A stretch of DNA of 64,000 nt from Corbicula japonica (Eukaryota; Mollusca; Bivalvia; Venerida; Cyrenidae): positions 14,839,996-14,903,995 of the forward strand of contig JAZAYU010000005.1 in the NCBI GenBank assembly GCA_038501625.1. The letters run 5' to 3'. This document shows, piece by piece, positions 1-10,128 of this stretch. The notes beneath the pieces were generated by a model that made no database searches, was not told the DNA's origin, and worked only from the letters and a program-made list of their open reading frames with translations. Position numbers and translations under genes: made by a program. Numbering within the stretch: the first letter of the stretch is position 1; each line of letters begins with the position of its first letter.

Positions 1-336
1 GTAGATCCATGGCGATCTAAATCGCCATTTCGACTTATATCAGATGTACAACTAATGTCTCCAGATTTAGTTTCAGATCTTGGGCAAAGAAAAACTATAA
101 AGAAAAACAACAGACACACTGCAATGGCTTTTACATCAGCATACACACCCATGCAGTATAATTTTTTGTCAAGACCTACATATCCCAGTATCCTTACTTA
201 TCGTTATGTCTCTAGTGTTTCTGCATAAGTCTGTACTCTTCCTGCAAACTGATTTTGAGTCAACATTTTTTGCAGATTTTTTTTGTTCTAAGAAAACAAC
301 TCAAACTAAAACTTGTTATTATTTGTTGTGTTTCAG
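1..336 (+). other. GOT2: 3' part of the last GOT2 intron
   Basis: Non-coding sequence that ends in a pyrimidine-rich stretch and a TTTCAG acceptor immediately before the GOT2 terminal exon at 337. No other gene is seen in it. The intron begins left of the window. Confidence 0.8.
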
Positions 337-459
337 GTTGAGAGACTGACTAAGGAGTTTTCAGTCTATCTTACAAAGGACGGAAGAATCTCTGTAGCTG
401 GACTGTCATCTTCCAATGTGGATTATCTCGCTAAAGCCATGCACACCGTCACCAAATAA
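337..459 (+). CDS. GOT2: Aspartate aminotransferase, mitochondrial: last coding exon (partial gene)
   Basis: This exon encodes 40 residues and a TAA stop. It begins [11 protein letters not shown], continues with [13 protein letters not shown], and ends [10 protein letters not shown], which matches the C-terminus of mitochondrial aspartate aminotransferase (VERL.KEFSVYMTKDGRIS.AG, then YLA.AIH.VTK). The enzyme is a pyridoxal-phosphate transaminase that interconverts aspartate/2-oxoglutarate and oxaloacetate/glutamate, and it serves the malate-aspartate shuttle in the matrix. The catalytic lysine and cofactor residues are in earlier exons, left of the window. The start is set by the TTTCAG acceptor at 331-336, and the frame is phase 0. 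The gene points away from the IP3R-like gene, so the two are convergent with about 19 kb between their stop codons. Confidence 0.93.
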   Translation, partial: VERLTKEFSVYLTKDGRISVAGLSSSNVDYLAKAMHTVTK

Positions 460-470
460 TGCCCAATACT

Positions 471-506
471 AGCTGGACATCTTCCAATGTGGATTATCTC
501 GCTAAA
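471..506 (+). repeat. Partial duplicate of GOT2 coding sequence in its 3' UTR
   Basis: This block repeats coding positions 396-435 of the preceding exon (AGCTGGAC...ATCTCGCTAAA). The only difference is the loss of four bases (TGTC). It lies 12 bases after the stop codon and is presumably part of the 3' UTR, not of the protein. Confidence 0.85.
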
Positions 507-594
507 TATTTTCCCCCCCTTTTATCCATATTTAGAAAAATTTAATTGCACAGATTACACAAAATAGGAAGTTTACACACATTTTACATTGAAA

Positions 595-633
595 TGCTAT
601 GATAAAGTGCTATGATAAAGTGCTATGATAAAG
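595..633 (+). repeat. 13-bp tandem repeat, three copies
   Basis: TGCTATGATAAAG occurs three times head to tail. The surrounding sequence (ACATTGAAATG.TATGATAAAGTGCTA) recurs in degenerate form at 3772-3815, on the far side of the large minisatellite. That suggests an old duplication of this flank. Confidence 0.8.
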
Positions 634-1467
634 TTTTGATATTGTGAAATATTTATAAGTTTTGCTGCCATGTTTTTTTAGGAGGTTTTGTATCTGAATG
701 AAGCAGGCTTCCTTTATTTTCTAGCATAATATGTTATTCAATGCTTAAAATGTTAGTGCATAGATCTGTTTATAAAAGATCTGAAGGTTTGAGATATTGA
801 CTATTCACCGCCACAAAATTTGCAACTTCTATTAATGTTAAGCATTGGACACTGACACATATCCCTTTCCTCCATATATATGCCTTTATGTCATGGGTGA
901 ACAGTGAAGATCCAGATCAGCTGGCATATCCAACCATCTCATCATGATCTGTTTTTTTAATTTATTATGTTATTTCTGACCAAGAAGCAAACAGTGCAGA
1001 TCCTGATCAGACAGCATGGATGTGCAGGCTGATCTTGATCTAAACTAGTCGCACATGCAACAAAATGCATAAATTCAGTAAACTTTAAAAGAAACAGATC
1101 AGGGAATATTGATATATTTATGGAGTAAAGGGTTAATATGTATTTGCAGATGTTGTATCACATTGGTTAATTATGTTCCGATAGAAATTTAAATTTCCTG
1201 TATTGCAATTAACCAGACAAACTGTTGATATAATGTAAAAAGGTTCATTAGCAAGTGCTCACAACTGAAATCATGTTTAAATTAAAAATGTCACAAAACT
1301 TGTGGGACAGTTATATTTTGTATAGATTGATGTTTATACATTTAGCCTTTAGTTCTTGTTTTAATGGATAGATTGTTACAGTACTGTGAAATCATTACAA
1401 GATGTGGGAGACCAGCTGTGGTTTGTTCTTACTGAAATCCTTAATGACAATGTTGTTACAGACCTAA
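634..1467. other. Intergenic DNA with a dispersed repeat
   Basis: No coding signal is seen. Bases 890-1075 resemble 17445-17605: both have GATC(C/T).GATC-type arms, an inner run near TTTGGTCAG/CTGACCAA, and end in AGTCGCACATG. This looks like a short inverted-repeat (MITE-like) family. Confidence 0.5.
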
Positions 1468-3490
1468 CCTGTGCTAAAACCAGCTGTAAACAAAGACCTG
1501 TGCTTGAGCCCAGCTGTAAACAAAGACCTGTGCTAAAACCAGCTGTAAACAAAGACCTGTGCTTAAGCCCAGCTGTAAACAAAGACCTGTGCTTGAGCCC
1601 AGCTGTAAACAAAGACCTGTGCTTAAGCCCAGCTGTGAACAAAGACCTGTGCTTAAGTCCATCTGTAAACAAAGACCTGTGCTTAAGACCACCTGTAAAC
1701 AAAGACCTGTGCTTTTGACTGGCTGATAACAAAGATATGTGCTTAATACCATCTGTAAACAAAGACCTTTGCCTATGACCACCTGTAAACAAAGACCTAT
1801 GCTTAAGACCACCTGTAAACAAAGACATGTGCTCAAGACCACATGTAAACAAAGACCTGTGCTTAAGACCACCTGTAAACAAAGACCTGTGTTTAAGACA
1901 ACATGTAAACAAAGACCTGTGTTAAGACAACATGTAAGCCAAAGCCTATGCTTATGACCATCTGTAAACCAAGACCTGTGCCTATGACCACCTGTAAACA
2001 AAGACCTATGGTTAAGACCACCTGTAAACAAAGACCTGTGCTTAAGACCACCTGTAAACTAAGACATGTGCTTAAGACCACCTGTAAACAAAGACCTATG
2101 CTTAAGACCACCTGAAAACAAATACATGTGCTTAAGACCATCTTTAAACAAAGACCTGTGCTTAAGACCACCTGTAAACAAAGACCTGTGCTTAAGACCA
2201 CCTGTCAACAAAGACATGTGCTTAAGACCATCTGTAAACCATGACCTGTGGTTAAGACCACCTGTAAACAAAGACCTTTGCTTAAGACCACCTGTAAACC
2301 AAGACATGCGCTTTAGACCACCTTTAAACAAAGACCTATGTTTAAGACCATCTGTAAACAAAGACCTATGCTTAAGACAACCTTTAAACAAAGACCTGTG
2401 CTTAAGACCACCTGTAAACAAAGACCTGTGCTTAAGACCACCTGTCAACAAAGACATGTGCTTAAGACCATCTGTAAACCATGACCTGTGGTTAAGACCA
2501 CCTGTAAACAAAGACCTTTGCTTAAGACCACCTGTAAACCAAGACATGCGCTTTAGACCACCTTTAAACAAAGACCTATGTTTAAGACCATCTGTAAACA
2601 AAGACCTGTGCTTAAGACCATCTGTTTACCAAGACCTGTGCTTAAGACCAGCTGTAAACAAGGACCTGTGCTTAAGACCATCTGTTTACCAAGACCTGTG
2701 CTTAAGACCATCTGTTTACCAAGACCTGTGCTTAAGACCACCTGTAAACCAAGACCTATGCTTAAGACCACCTTTAAACAAAGACCTATGCTTAAGACCA
2801 TCTGTAAACAAAGACCTATGCTTAAGACCACCTTGTAAACAAAGACCTATGCTTAAGACCATCTGTAAACAAAGACATGTGCTTAAGACCACCTGTAAAA
2901 AGATCTGTGCTTAAGACAAAGACATTAAACAAAGACCTGTGCTTAAGACCACCTGTAAACAAAGACCTATGCTTAAGACCATCTGTAAACAAAGACCTAT
3001 GCTTAAGACCATCTGTAAACAAAGACCTGTGCTTAAGACCACCTGTAAACAAAGACCTGTGCTTAAGACCACCTGTAAACAAAGACCTGTGCTTAAGACC
3101 ACCTTTAAACAAAGACCTGTGCTTAAGACCATCTGTAAACAAAGACCTATGCTTAAGACCACCTTTAAACAAAGACCTATGCTTAAGACCATCTGTAAAC
3201 AAAGACCTGTGCTTAAGACCACCTGTAAACCAAAGACCTGTGCTTAAGACCACCTGTAAACAAAGACCTGTGCTTAAGAACACCTGTAAACAAAGACCTG
3301 TGCTTAAGACCACCTGTAACCAAGACCTGTGCCTATGACCACATGTAAACAAAGACATGTGCTTAGGACCACCTGTAAATAAAGACCTGTGCTTTTGGTT
3401 ACCTGAAAACAAAGACCAACTGTGGATAAAGACCACATTGATAAATTAAAAACAAGATAAATTCACCTGTGAACAAAGACCACCTGTCTT
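1468..3490. repeat. 30-bp minisatellite, about 65 units
   Basis: The tandem unit reads approximately ACCTGTGCTTAAGACCACCT then GTAAACAAAG. Units are well conserved from about 1468 to 3415 and decay by about 3490. Thirty bases is a multiple of three, so several frames stay open on both strands and give repetitive pseudo-proteins, which I do not regard as genes. Each intact unit contains TGTAAACAAA, the forkhead/FOXO-type core. A block of about 225 bp (2143-2367) is repeated without visible change at 2383-2607, a 240-bp higher-order duplication of eight units. Confidence 0.95.
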
Positions 3491-4379
3491 CAAAGAGTTT
3501 TTTTAAAGACAGGTTTGAATATAGTTTCATCTAGTTATGAATTTTATGTACGCACTATTTCCACTGTGGGGTGCAGTCGGTGGCGTCTGGCATTCACCAA
3601 GCTTTAACATATAACTTCACGTTGGTTATAATTTTGGAAGACCTATTTACTTAATTCATGGAATATATCATCTGCATGAACAAAGCACTTGGTGAATAAG
3701 AACATTAACTCCTGTTTCACTATTTTTTGAGTAATGCCCCTTTCAGATGCAACTTTAGGCGACAGGTGTTTACATTGAAATGATATGATAAAGTGCTAAG
3801 ATGAAGTTGTGATATGTGTTGTTTTTTTATAATTGACATGTGAACACCAAAGTCTAGTTAACCAATTAGATCTCCCCGCATATGATACTTTCTTAATAGA
3901 CAAATACCAAAATCGTGGACCAGCAAAAAAATTCTCTACCGAAATAAATGACTGTCTCAACAGTCAGAACAGCTTTCTCCACCATCAGAATAAACGCTGA
4001 ATGTTACCGAGCTACAAAAAAATGACAAAATAGCGATTGTCATTGGCCAAAAAATAATTGCGACCAACATGTTCTCTATCAAATTTTTATATCCCAAATA
4101 ATTTTAACATTCCTTCCTGGTCTTAATATTATTTCTCTGACATTGATATGCGCCGGAACTATTAAAGGTGTAGAAATATGTATTTATGGTGACAGGATAC
4201 CAGTTTTACATTCAGTTAAATTTAACACAATGCAACTTGCATGTTGTCATGACTATTGTTATTTGGATGTACAAAAGGAAATTCTGGAATATTAAATCTG
4301 CGCTTTTCCCTTCCAAACTCTGGTGTAAAATGAATTCAGTTGCCAGGTAGAATGATTCCTGGGTTTTGCATGTCGATTG
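3491..4379. other. Intergenic DNA, no gene seen
   Basis: AT-rich sequence without a supported coding region. It contains the degenerate copy (about 3772-3815) of the 590-640 region. Nothing else is recognised. Confidence 0.5.
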
Positions 4380-4950
4380 GTGGGCGAAGTAGACTGATAG
4401 CTGTGTAATGTAAGATAAATTGATGATACGGATTCACTGATAGGTGACGCGAGTTCACTGGTGGGCAACAGAATCATTGGTGAACATTGCATATTGTTGG
4501 GATGGATGTCAGGTTGACCAGTAAGCAATACACGTTCACTTTTTAAACGAAACACGTTCACCAGTTGGCGACGCAAGTTCACTAGATGTCGAGGCAGACT
4601 TAGTGAATGGCAAAACAGTTAAGGGCGATGCCAATTCACTTACAGGCGATGCAGGTTCAGCAACAGGGGATGCAAGTTCACTGATTGGCGGCGAAGTTTT
4701 ACAAGAAGGCAAAGTTTGTTCACTGGTGTGCGACAAAGGACCATTGTTTAGCGAAGCTTAATAATTGGTGGAAAATGAAGGCTCAACAGTTGGCGATGCA
4801 GATTCACTGGTGGGGAACACAATCACTGGTGAAGGATGCAGATTTATAGGAAGATTGCACAGGTTCAATGGTGACGGCGGTGCAAATTCACTGCGGGCGA
4901 TATTCGTTCACTTGCTTGCGATAAATGTTCCGTCAGAGGCGTCAGTTCCC
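4380..4950. repeat. Degenerate 21-bp minisatellite
   Basis: Between about 4600 and 4740 the plus strand repeats a 21-base unit of the form GGCGATGCAAGTTCACTGATT. Decayed units extend to about 4380 and 4950. In translation this gives a seven-residue period on both strands (GDA.SLT on plus, SELASP. on minus). The repeat explains the small open frames here. There is no start context, splice structure or known family to support a gene. Confidence 0.75.
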
Positions 4951-6040
4951 GATCTTGGATAAATACCTCGTTAGAAACCATTTTCCTGATAGACCTAAAG
5001 ACTAATTTAGTAAGATGCCTAATTCCGATAACTCTCAACTTATCAGAGTTCATCCATCTCAAGCATACAAAAATCCTACATAACTGATTTCGGTATCGTT
5101 TATGACATGTCCATTAATAAATTTTAAAGACATACGGAAGGACAATACTATCACTATATGCCAACAAACTTTTATTATTGAGGACGTAAAATACTGTTAA
5201 GTAAATAAATAAAACGATCGTTCGTACTCGATTTATCTGCTCCTGGTCCCTGCTAAGGAATTCCACTTCTGCTCCGTGGAAGTGCCCATTTCTAAACACA
5301 GGTCTATTCACTAAGCTCAACGAATTTCTTAAAAGAATGCTAATATTTCACAGGTTGCTATGGGAAGGATAAATAGTGCTTACATATAAATGTAGATTGT
5401 CAGATTTACAGAGCAATTTGCTATAAAATGAAAACAAAAAAAATCACGATTTCAGACAATCTTCCGTTTTTAAATCGCTCTAAATGTTTATTATCTCCTC
5501 TACCGCTAAATGTTTATTATCTCCTCTACCGTTACAGCATTCAACGGATAGATGCAGAGTTCATTGGCTTTTAATACCAGCCTTAACTTGTTTCCAAGCG
5601 TTTATCAAAACTAGCGAAAATTACTTACATCACTGTCAAATATGCAAAAACGTACTGTGTCTGCCGGTTGACGGGTGTGTGATTGAACTTGCTAGCTATT
5701 AAGATTGCTTGCAATACTTTTGGTACTTTTTCGACACTCTTCTACTTCAGAAATATATTAAAATGCCTAGACGTTAAAATATGGGTTTACCGCCTAGGGG
5801 AGTTCAAGGGGAGACCAATTAATTCGTTTCCGGCTTTCTGTATGTTGAAAAAGTTCTTTTATTGGCTTGCAATAAATCGAATTGCCATAGCGATATGTTT
5901 TAATGGCATAGACAAGAAGTAATTCACAAACAAAATTATACCAACATATTTTAGCTACTTTTGTGATGAACCCTCTAATCCCTCTTGGATCGGAATAGAT
6001 GTACTTATTCATAATCATTCAGTAATAGATTACTCTCTAT
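4951..6040. other. Intergenic DNA, no gene seen
   Basis: No coding exon or RNA gene is recognised. A short direct repeat (CTAAATGTTTATTATCTCCTC, twice) lies at about 5480-5527. Confidence 0.5.
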
Positions 6041-6200
6041 ATGATTCTGGCGGCGGCGGCGGCGGCGGTGTCCGCGGCGTCCGGATTTCCTTGTCCGGAG
6101 CCAAACTTTGTCACCGTAGGTCCAAATGACTACAAACTTGGTATGAATGTTTCTGACAATGACTCGAAGTGCAGTGCACGAGAACCGTAACTCTACCTTG
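6041..6200. repeat. GC-rich (GGC)n block, probable end of a dispersed element
   Basis: An abrupt GC-rich block, GGCGGCGGCGGC followed by TCCGCGGCGTCCGGA, stands in AT-rich DNA and contains the palindrome-like TCCGG...CCGGA. It looks like part of a transposable element. The element type cannot be named from one copy. Confidence 0.4.
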
Positions 6201-6639
6201 TTCCATTTTAATTATTCCCCTTTGATTTTAGTGCAATTCTTGCCAAGGGCATAACTTGTTGTGCATGTTCCTTGCAATGAGACAATTAAAATGTTATTTT
6301 ATGTGTGAATTTTGTGAAAATACACTGCTAATAACTGTACAAGAAAAAACTTTTTTATGTCGACTGACAAAAACTTCCTCAGACGACACATCCGACTCGC
6401 GGAGTTCTTGTTATACTGTAAAGAGTTTATATCGTTATAATTATTTTATTTATGTTTGTGTATGATGAAAAGACAGACGAATATAAACATATTCTAAAAT
6501 AAAAAGTATTTTAGCAGACAACCAAAGGGAGGTCACTGCATTGGAGATTGTTTTAGTGTATTAAAATTAGTTCACATGTCTCTATAAACAAACGGTATTA
6601 TGTTAATATTAGTTTAGTTTATTAAAATTAGCTTTGTTT

Positions 6640-6745
6640 CTGTCGTGTGGCGGCTGAAGAAAGTTTCCCCGTACTTTCAATCAAACCAGTATTTTGTTAT
6701 TGGTCGTGTTCAGTGGCTTTGAAAGTGCCTTTTTGTCTATTTAAA
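6640..6745 (+). repeat. Degenerate copy of dispersed family 'D'
   Basis: Resembles the repeat family centred on AGGCTCAATCAAACCGAGCC followed by TTTTCATATTTGTCGTGTTC and GTGGCTTTCAAAGTTCC. Here only CAATCAAACC, GTCGTGTTCAGTGGCTTTGAAAG and the 3' part survive. Other copies are at 15962, 22940, 28960, 46250, 47367, 52930 and 57768. Confidence 0.55.
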
Positions 6746-6927
6746 TAAATATATACGTAAGAGGTACACTTGCAATTCAATGTCTATGTTTAATATATTA
6801 CAACACTCTAAGTCAAATTCTGTCTTAATATTATGAAACTTTAATTGTCTTACGTTAATATATTGACCATTGAAAGGTTTACTTTACTAAATTAAGAGTT
6901 TCTCATATGCGATGTCAACGGACCATC

Positions 6928-6996
6928 TCTCGTAGTGTAAGGAAACACACCTGGCCACTTCGGTGGTAGGAGTTCTAGGTTCAAGTCCTAGCGAGA
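6928..6996 (+). repeat. tRNA-like sequence (left member of an inverted pair)
   Basis: It folds like a tRNA except for the middle arm. A six-of-seven-pair acceptor stem forms if the two flanking bases on each side are included. The D-like arm is GTGT-AAGGAA-ACAC with GG in the loop. The T arm is perfect, CTAGG-TTCAAGT-CCTAG, and contains a B-box-like GGTTCAAGTCC. In place of an anticodon loop there is a longer stem closed by a C(TTCG)G tetraloop, so there is no anticodon. An identical 69-bp copy lies inverted at 12903-12971. It is probably the Pol III head of a SINE-like element, not a working tRNA. Confidence 0.7.
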
Positions 6997-7986
6997 AGTT
7001 CGTATCGCAACTGCTGGGAAACTCTTTGTTTTTAATTCCTAATATGTTTTATTCGCACTAAAAAATTGACGGCCAGCGATTATATGATAATATTTTAATA
7101 GACAAAGAATTTTGCCACATATAGCTGAATACAAGTTATTCATTTTAACAACCAATTTGAGACGTACGTATTTGTCTAAAATGGTCGATAGAATCGATAG
7201 AGTCAAAGTAAACTTAAGCTGGAACATTTCTTGTAGTTTAAGGCTAAACTGGTTCTACTCTGTGTAAACCCTGAAGTATCGAAAACTACAGCTTTAACCT
7301 TTAAACATTATCCAGACGTTTCGACAGTGAACAGACATCGATGATGACAAAATAAAAAATAAAGCGCTAACCTTTCAACGTATTATCTAGACGTTTCGAC
7401 AGTTAGCCTTGTGAATCTCAAATAAAACAAAAGTAGAAAATCAGTGAATTGCCGTTCTTTCATATAAACATATAAGACATATAAGACAGATGATATTTCG
7501 TTACGGTATAAGCGAAAAAACTCGTACATTTTGAAATGAAATTTTATTTTCCCGCTTATTTTAGGAAACAATTATATTAGGGAAATAAATAACGACATCT
7601 GGCATTTTCCTCCTTGGTACAGTGGTTACTGTGATGGACTTGTATGGGCAGGGTCCCAGGTTCGATCCCTACCGATGATCTTTAAAATTAGTATTTTTAT
7701 GTTTTCTTACATGACTTGATGTTTATCTATTATTTATTTATTGAGTACTTGATTAAAAGCTATTAAAAACTTTTTTAATACGGTAATGGTTGACAACCTA
7801 AATCACCAGTCACACAGACAGATGTGTGACTTGATTTCTAGATCGTTGAAAATGTACAAAAAGGTAATGATACATCGGATTTATTTATACCACGTTTTCT
7901 AATCGATTTATTTAACCAAAAGAAGGGCAGGAATTCGTCAAGTTATAAAGCTACTAGAATCTTTTAAATGAAGAAAAAATGTCGGC

Positions 7987-8054
7987 CTTCGGCTGGTATT
8001 GAACCCGAGTCCTTTGATTTGTAAGACAAACGAGCTTACATCTGCACCACGAAG
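7987..8054 (-). repeat. Module B of the 1.26-kb array (representative copy), tRNA-Lys-like
   Basis: On the minus strand it has a five-pair CTTCG/CGAAG acceptor end, an A-box-like TGGTGCAGATGT, a seven-base loop GTCTTAC (a CTT anticodon with T33 and A37 in place) on a weak stem, and GGTTCAATACC as B box. This resembles a decayed tRNA-Lys(CTT). It recurs at 9249, 10518 and 11776 with more mismatches in the anticodon stem, so it is probably a pseudo-tRNA inside a repeat. Confidence 0.45.
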
Positions 8055-10071
8055 AAAAATAGCAACAACAAGAAAAAAAATGCTATATATTATTGGTGAA
8101 CCGTTATGGCGCCAAAATAAAATTTCATTTCAAAGTGTACGAGTTATTTCGCTTATACTGCAACGAATTATGGTATTTCTTATATGTTTATATAAAAGAA
8201 CGGTAACACACTAAGATATGGAAGTGTTAATGGAAATGTTGTTTGTTTTGAAGTCAAATTCTATAGATTCATAATACTAGTATTTTACCAGTGTGCGTAG
8301 TATATAGATTTGTGAATTTGTAGTCTTTGGATTAAAAAAAAACACGAAATCTTTGTTTTAAATTAGAAAACAAAACGCCATAGTAAAAAAAAATCGAATG
8401 GCCGTAAATTCTATCGTAAACAAAAACTTCACACATGAGTCTTCACTGGTTCTACATCTGAGCAAACCGTGAAGTATCGAAAAATACAGTTTTCACCTTT
8501 AAACATATTATCAAGACGTTTCAACAGTGAACAGATGTAAATGTTGTGTAGACCGATGTGGATCTACAGTGGTTCTACACCTCTTCAAGCCCTATAAATC
8601 CCAAATTAAACAAAATTAGTGTGATTTTAAAATAAAAAAGTGAATTACCGTTCTTTCATATGAACATAATTATAAGAAAGATGATTTTTCGTTACGGTAT
8701 AAGCGAAACAACCCGTACATTTTGAAATGAAATTTTATTTTCCCGCCTTTTTCGTGAAACCATTATATAAGGGAAATAAATAACGACATCTAGCATTTTC
8801 CTCTTTGGCACAGTGGTTACCATGATGGTCTTGTATGGGCAGGGTCCCGGGTTCGATCCCTAGCGATGTTCTTTTAAGATTAGTATGTTTTATGTTTTCT
8901 TACATGGCTTTCTGTTTATCTTTTAATTTAATGTGTACTTGGTTACTACAATGAACTTTTTTTATTGAAGTTATAAGTGTTTCGCTAAGCGTTCTAAGTT
9001 GTTTAAACTTATAAAAATACTGTAAATTTATAATACGGTGATGGTTGACAACCTAAAATTCACAACATTCACATAGACAGATATGTGACTTGATTTCTAG
9101 ATCGTTGAAAATTCACAAAAGGTAATGATACATCGGGTTTTTTTTATACCAGTTACGTTTTCTTATGGATTTATCTAGCCGATAGAAGGGCAGGTATTAG
9201 TCAAGTTATAAAGCCATTAGAATCTTTTAAATGAAGAAAAATGTCGGCCTTCGGCTGGTATTGAACCCGAGTCCTTTGATCTGTAAGACAAACGAGCTTA
9301 CCTCTGCACCACGAAGAAAAATAGTAACAAAAGGAACAAAACTGCTACATATTATTGGTGAACCGTTATGGCGCCAAAATAAAATTTCATTTCAAGTTGT
9401 ACGAGTTATTTCGCTTATACTGCAACGAATTATGATATTTCTTATATGTTTATATAAAAGAACGGTAACCCCCTAAGATATGGAAGTGTTAATGGAAATG
9501 TCGTTTATTTTGAAGGCAAATTCTATAGATTCGTAATACTTATAGCTTGCCAGTGTGCGTAGTGTATAGTTTATTAATTTTTAGTCTTAGTGTTAAAAAA
9601 GCCATCAAATCTTTGTTTTAAATTCGAAAACTAAACATGTTAGTAAAAAAGTCGAATGGCCGTAAATAGTATGGTAAACAAAAACTTAACACATGAGTCT
9701 ACACTGGTTCTACATCTGAGCAAACAGTGAAGTATCGAAAAATACAGTTTTAACCTTATAACTTATTATCCAGACGTTATAACAGTGAACAGATGTAAAT
9801 ATTGTGTAGGCCGTTCTAGGTCTACAGTGGTTCTACACCTCTTCAAGCCTTGTGAATCCCAAATAAAACAAAATTAGTGTGATTTTAAAATAAAAAAGTG
9901 AATTACCGTTCTTTCATATGAATACGAGTATATAAGAAAGATGATATTTCGTTACGGTATAAGCGAAACAACTCGTACATTTTGAAATGAAATTTTATTT
10001 TCCCGCCCTTTTCAGGAAACAATACTATAAGGGAAATAAATAACGACATCTGGCATTTTCCTCCTTGGCAC

Positions 10072-10128
10072 AATGGTAACTGTGATGGCCTTGCATGGGC
10101 AGGGTCCCGGGTTCGATCCCTACCCATG
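10072..10128 (+). repeat. Module A of the 1.26-kb array (representative copy)
   Basis: A-box-like and B-box-like sequences are present. The 3' half also forms an 11-position hairpin: CATGGGCAGGG at 10094-10104 faces CCCTACCCATG at 10118-10128, with one C/A mismatch. Equivalent copies start at 7611, 8812, 11327 and 12587. A tRNA-derived origin is inferred from the box motifs. A proper cloverleaf with an anticodon arm was not found. Confidence 0.5.

Noticed and set aside
1376..3436. Long repetitive open frames on both strands (VNKDLCLRPP-type and FTGGLKHRSL-type proteins)
   Set aside because: They are translations of a 30-bp minisatellite, whose unit length keeps several frames open at once. 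No start context, splice sites or unique sequence supports a gene.
6928..6996. Functional tRNA gene
   Set aside because: The T arm and D-like arm are good, but the central arm ends in a TTCG tetraloop with no anticodon, and the sequence exists as an inverted pair with different flanks.
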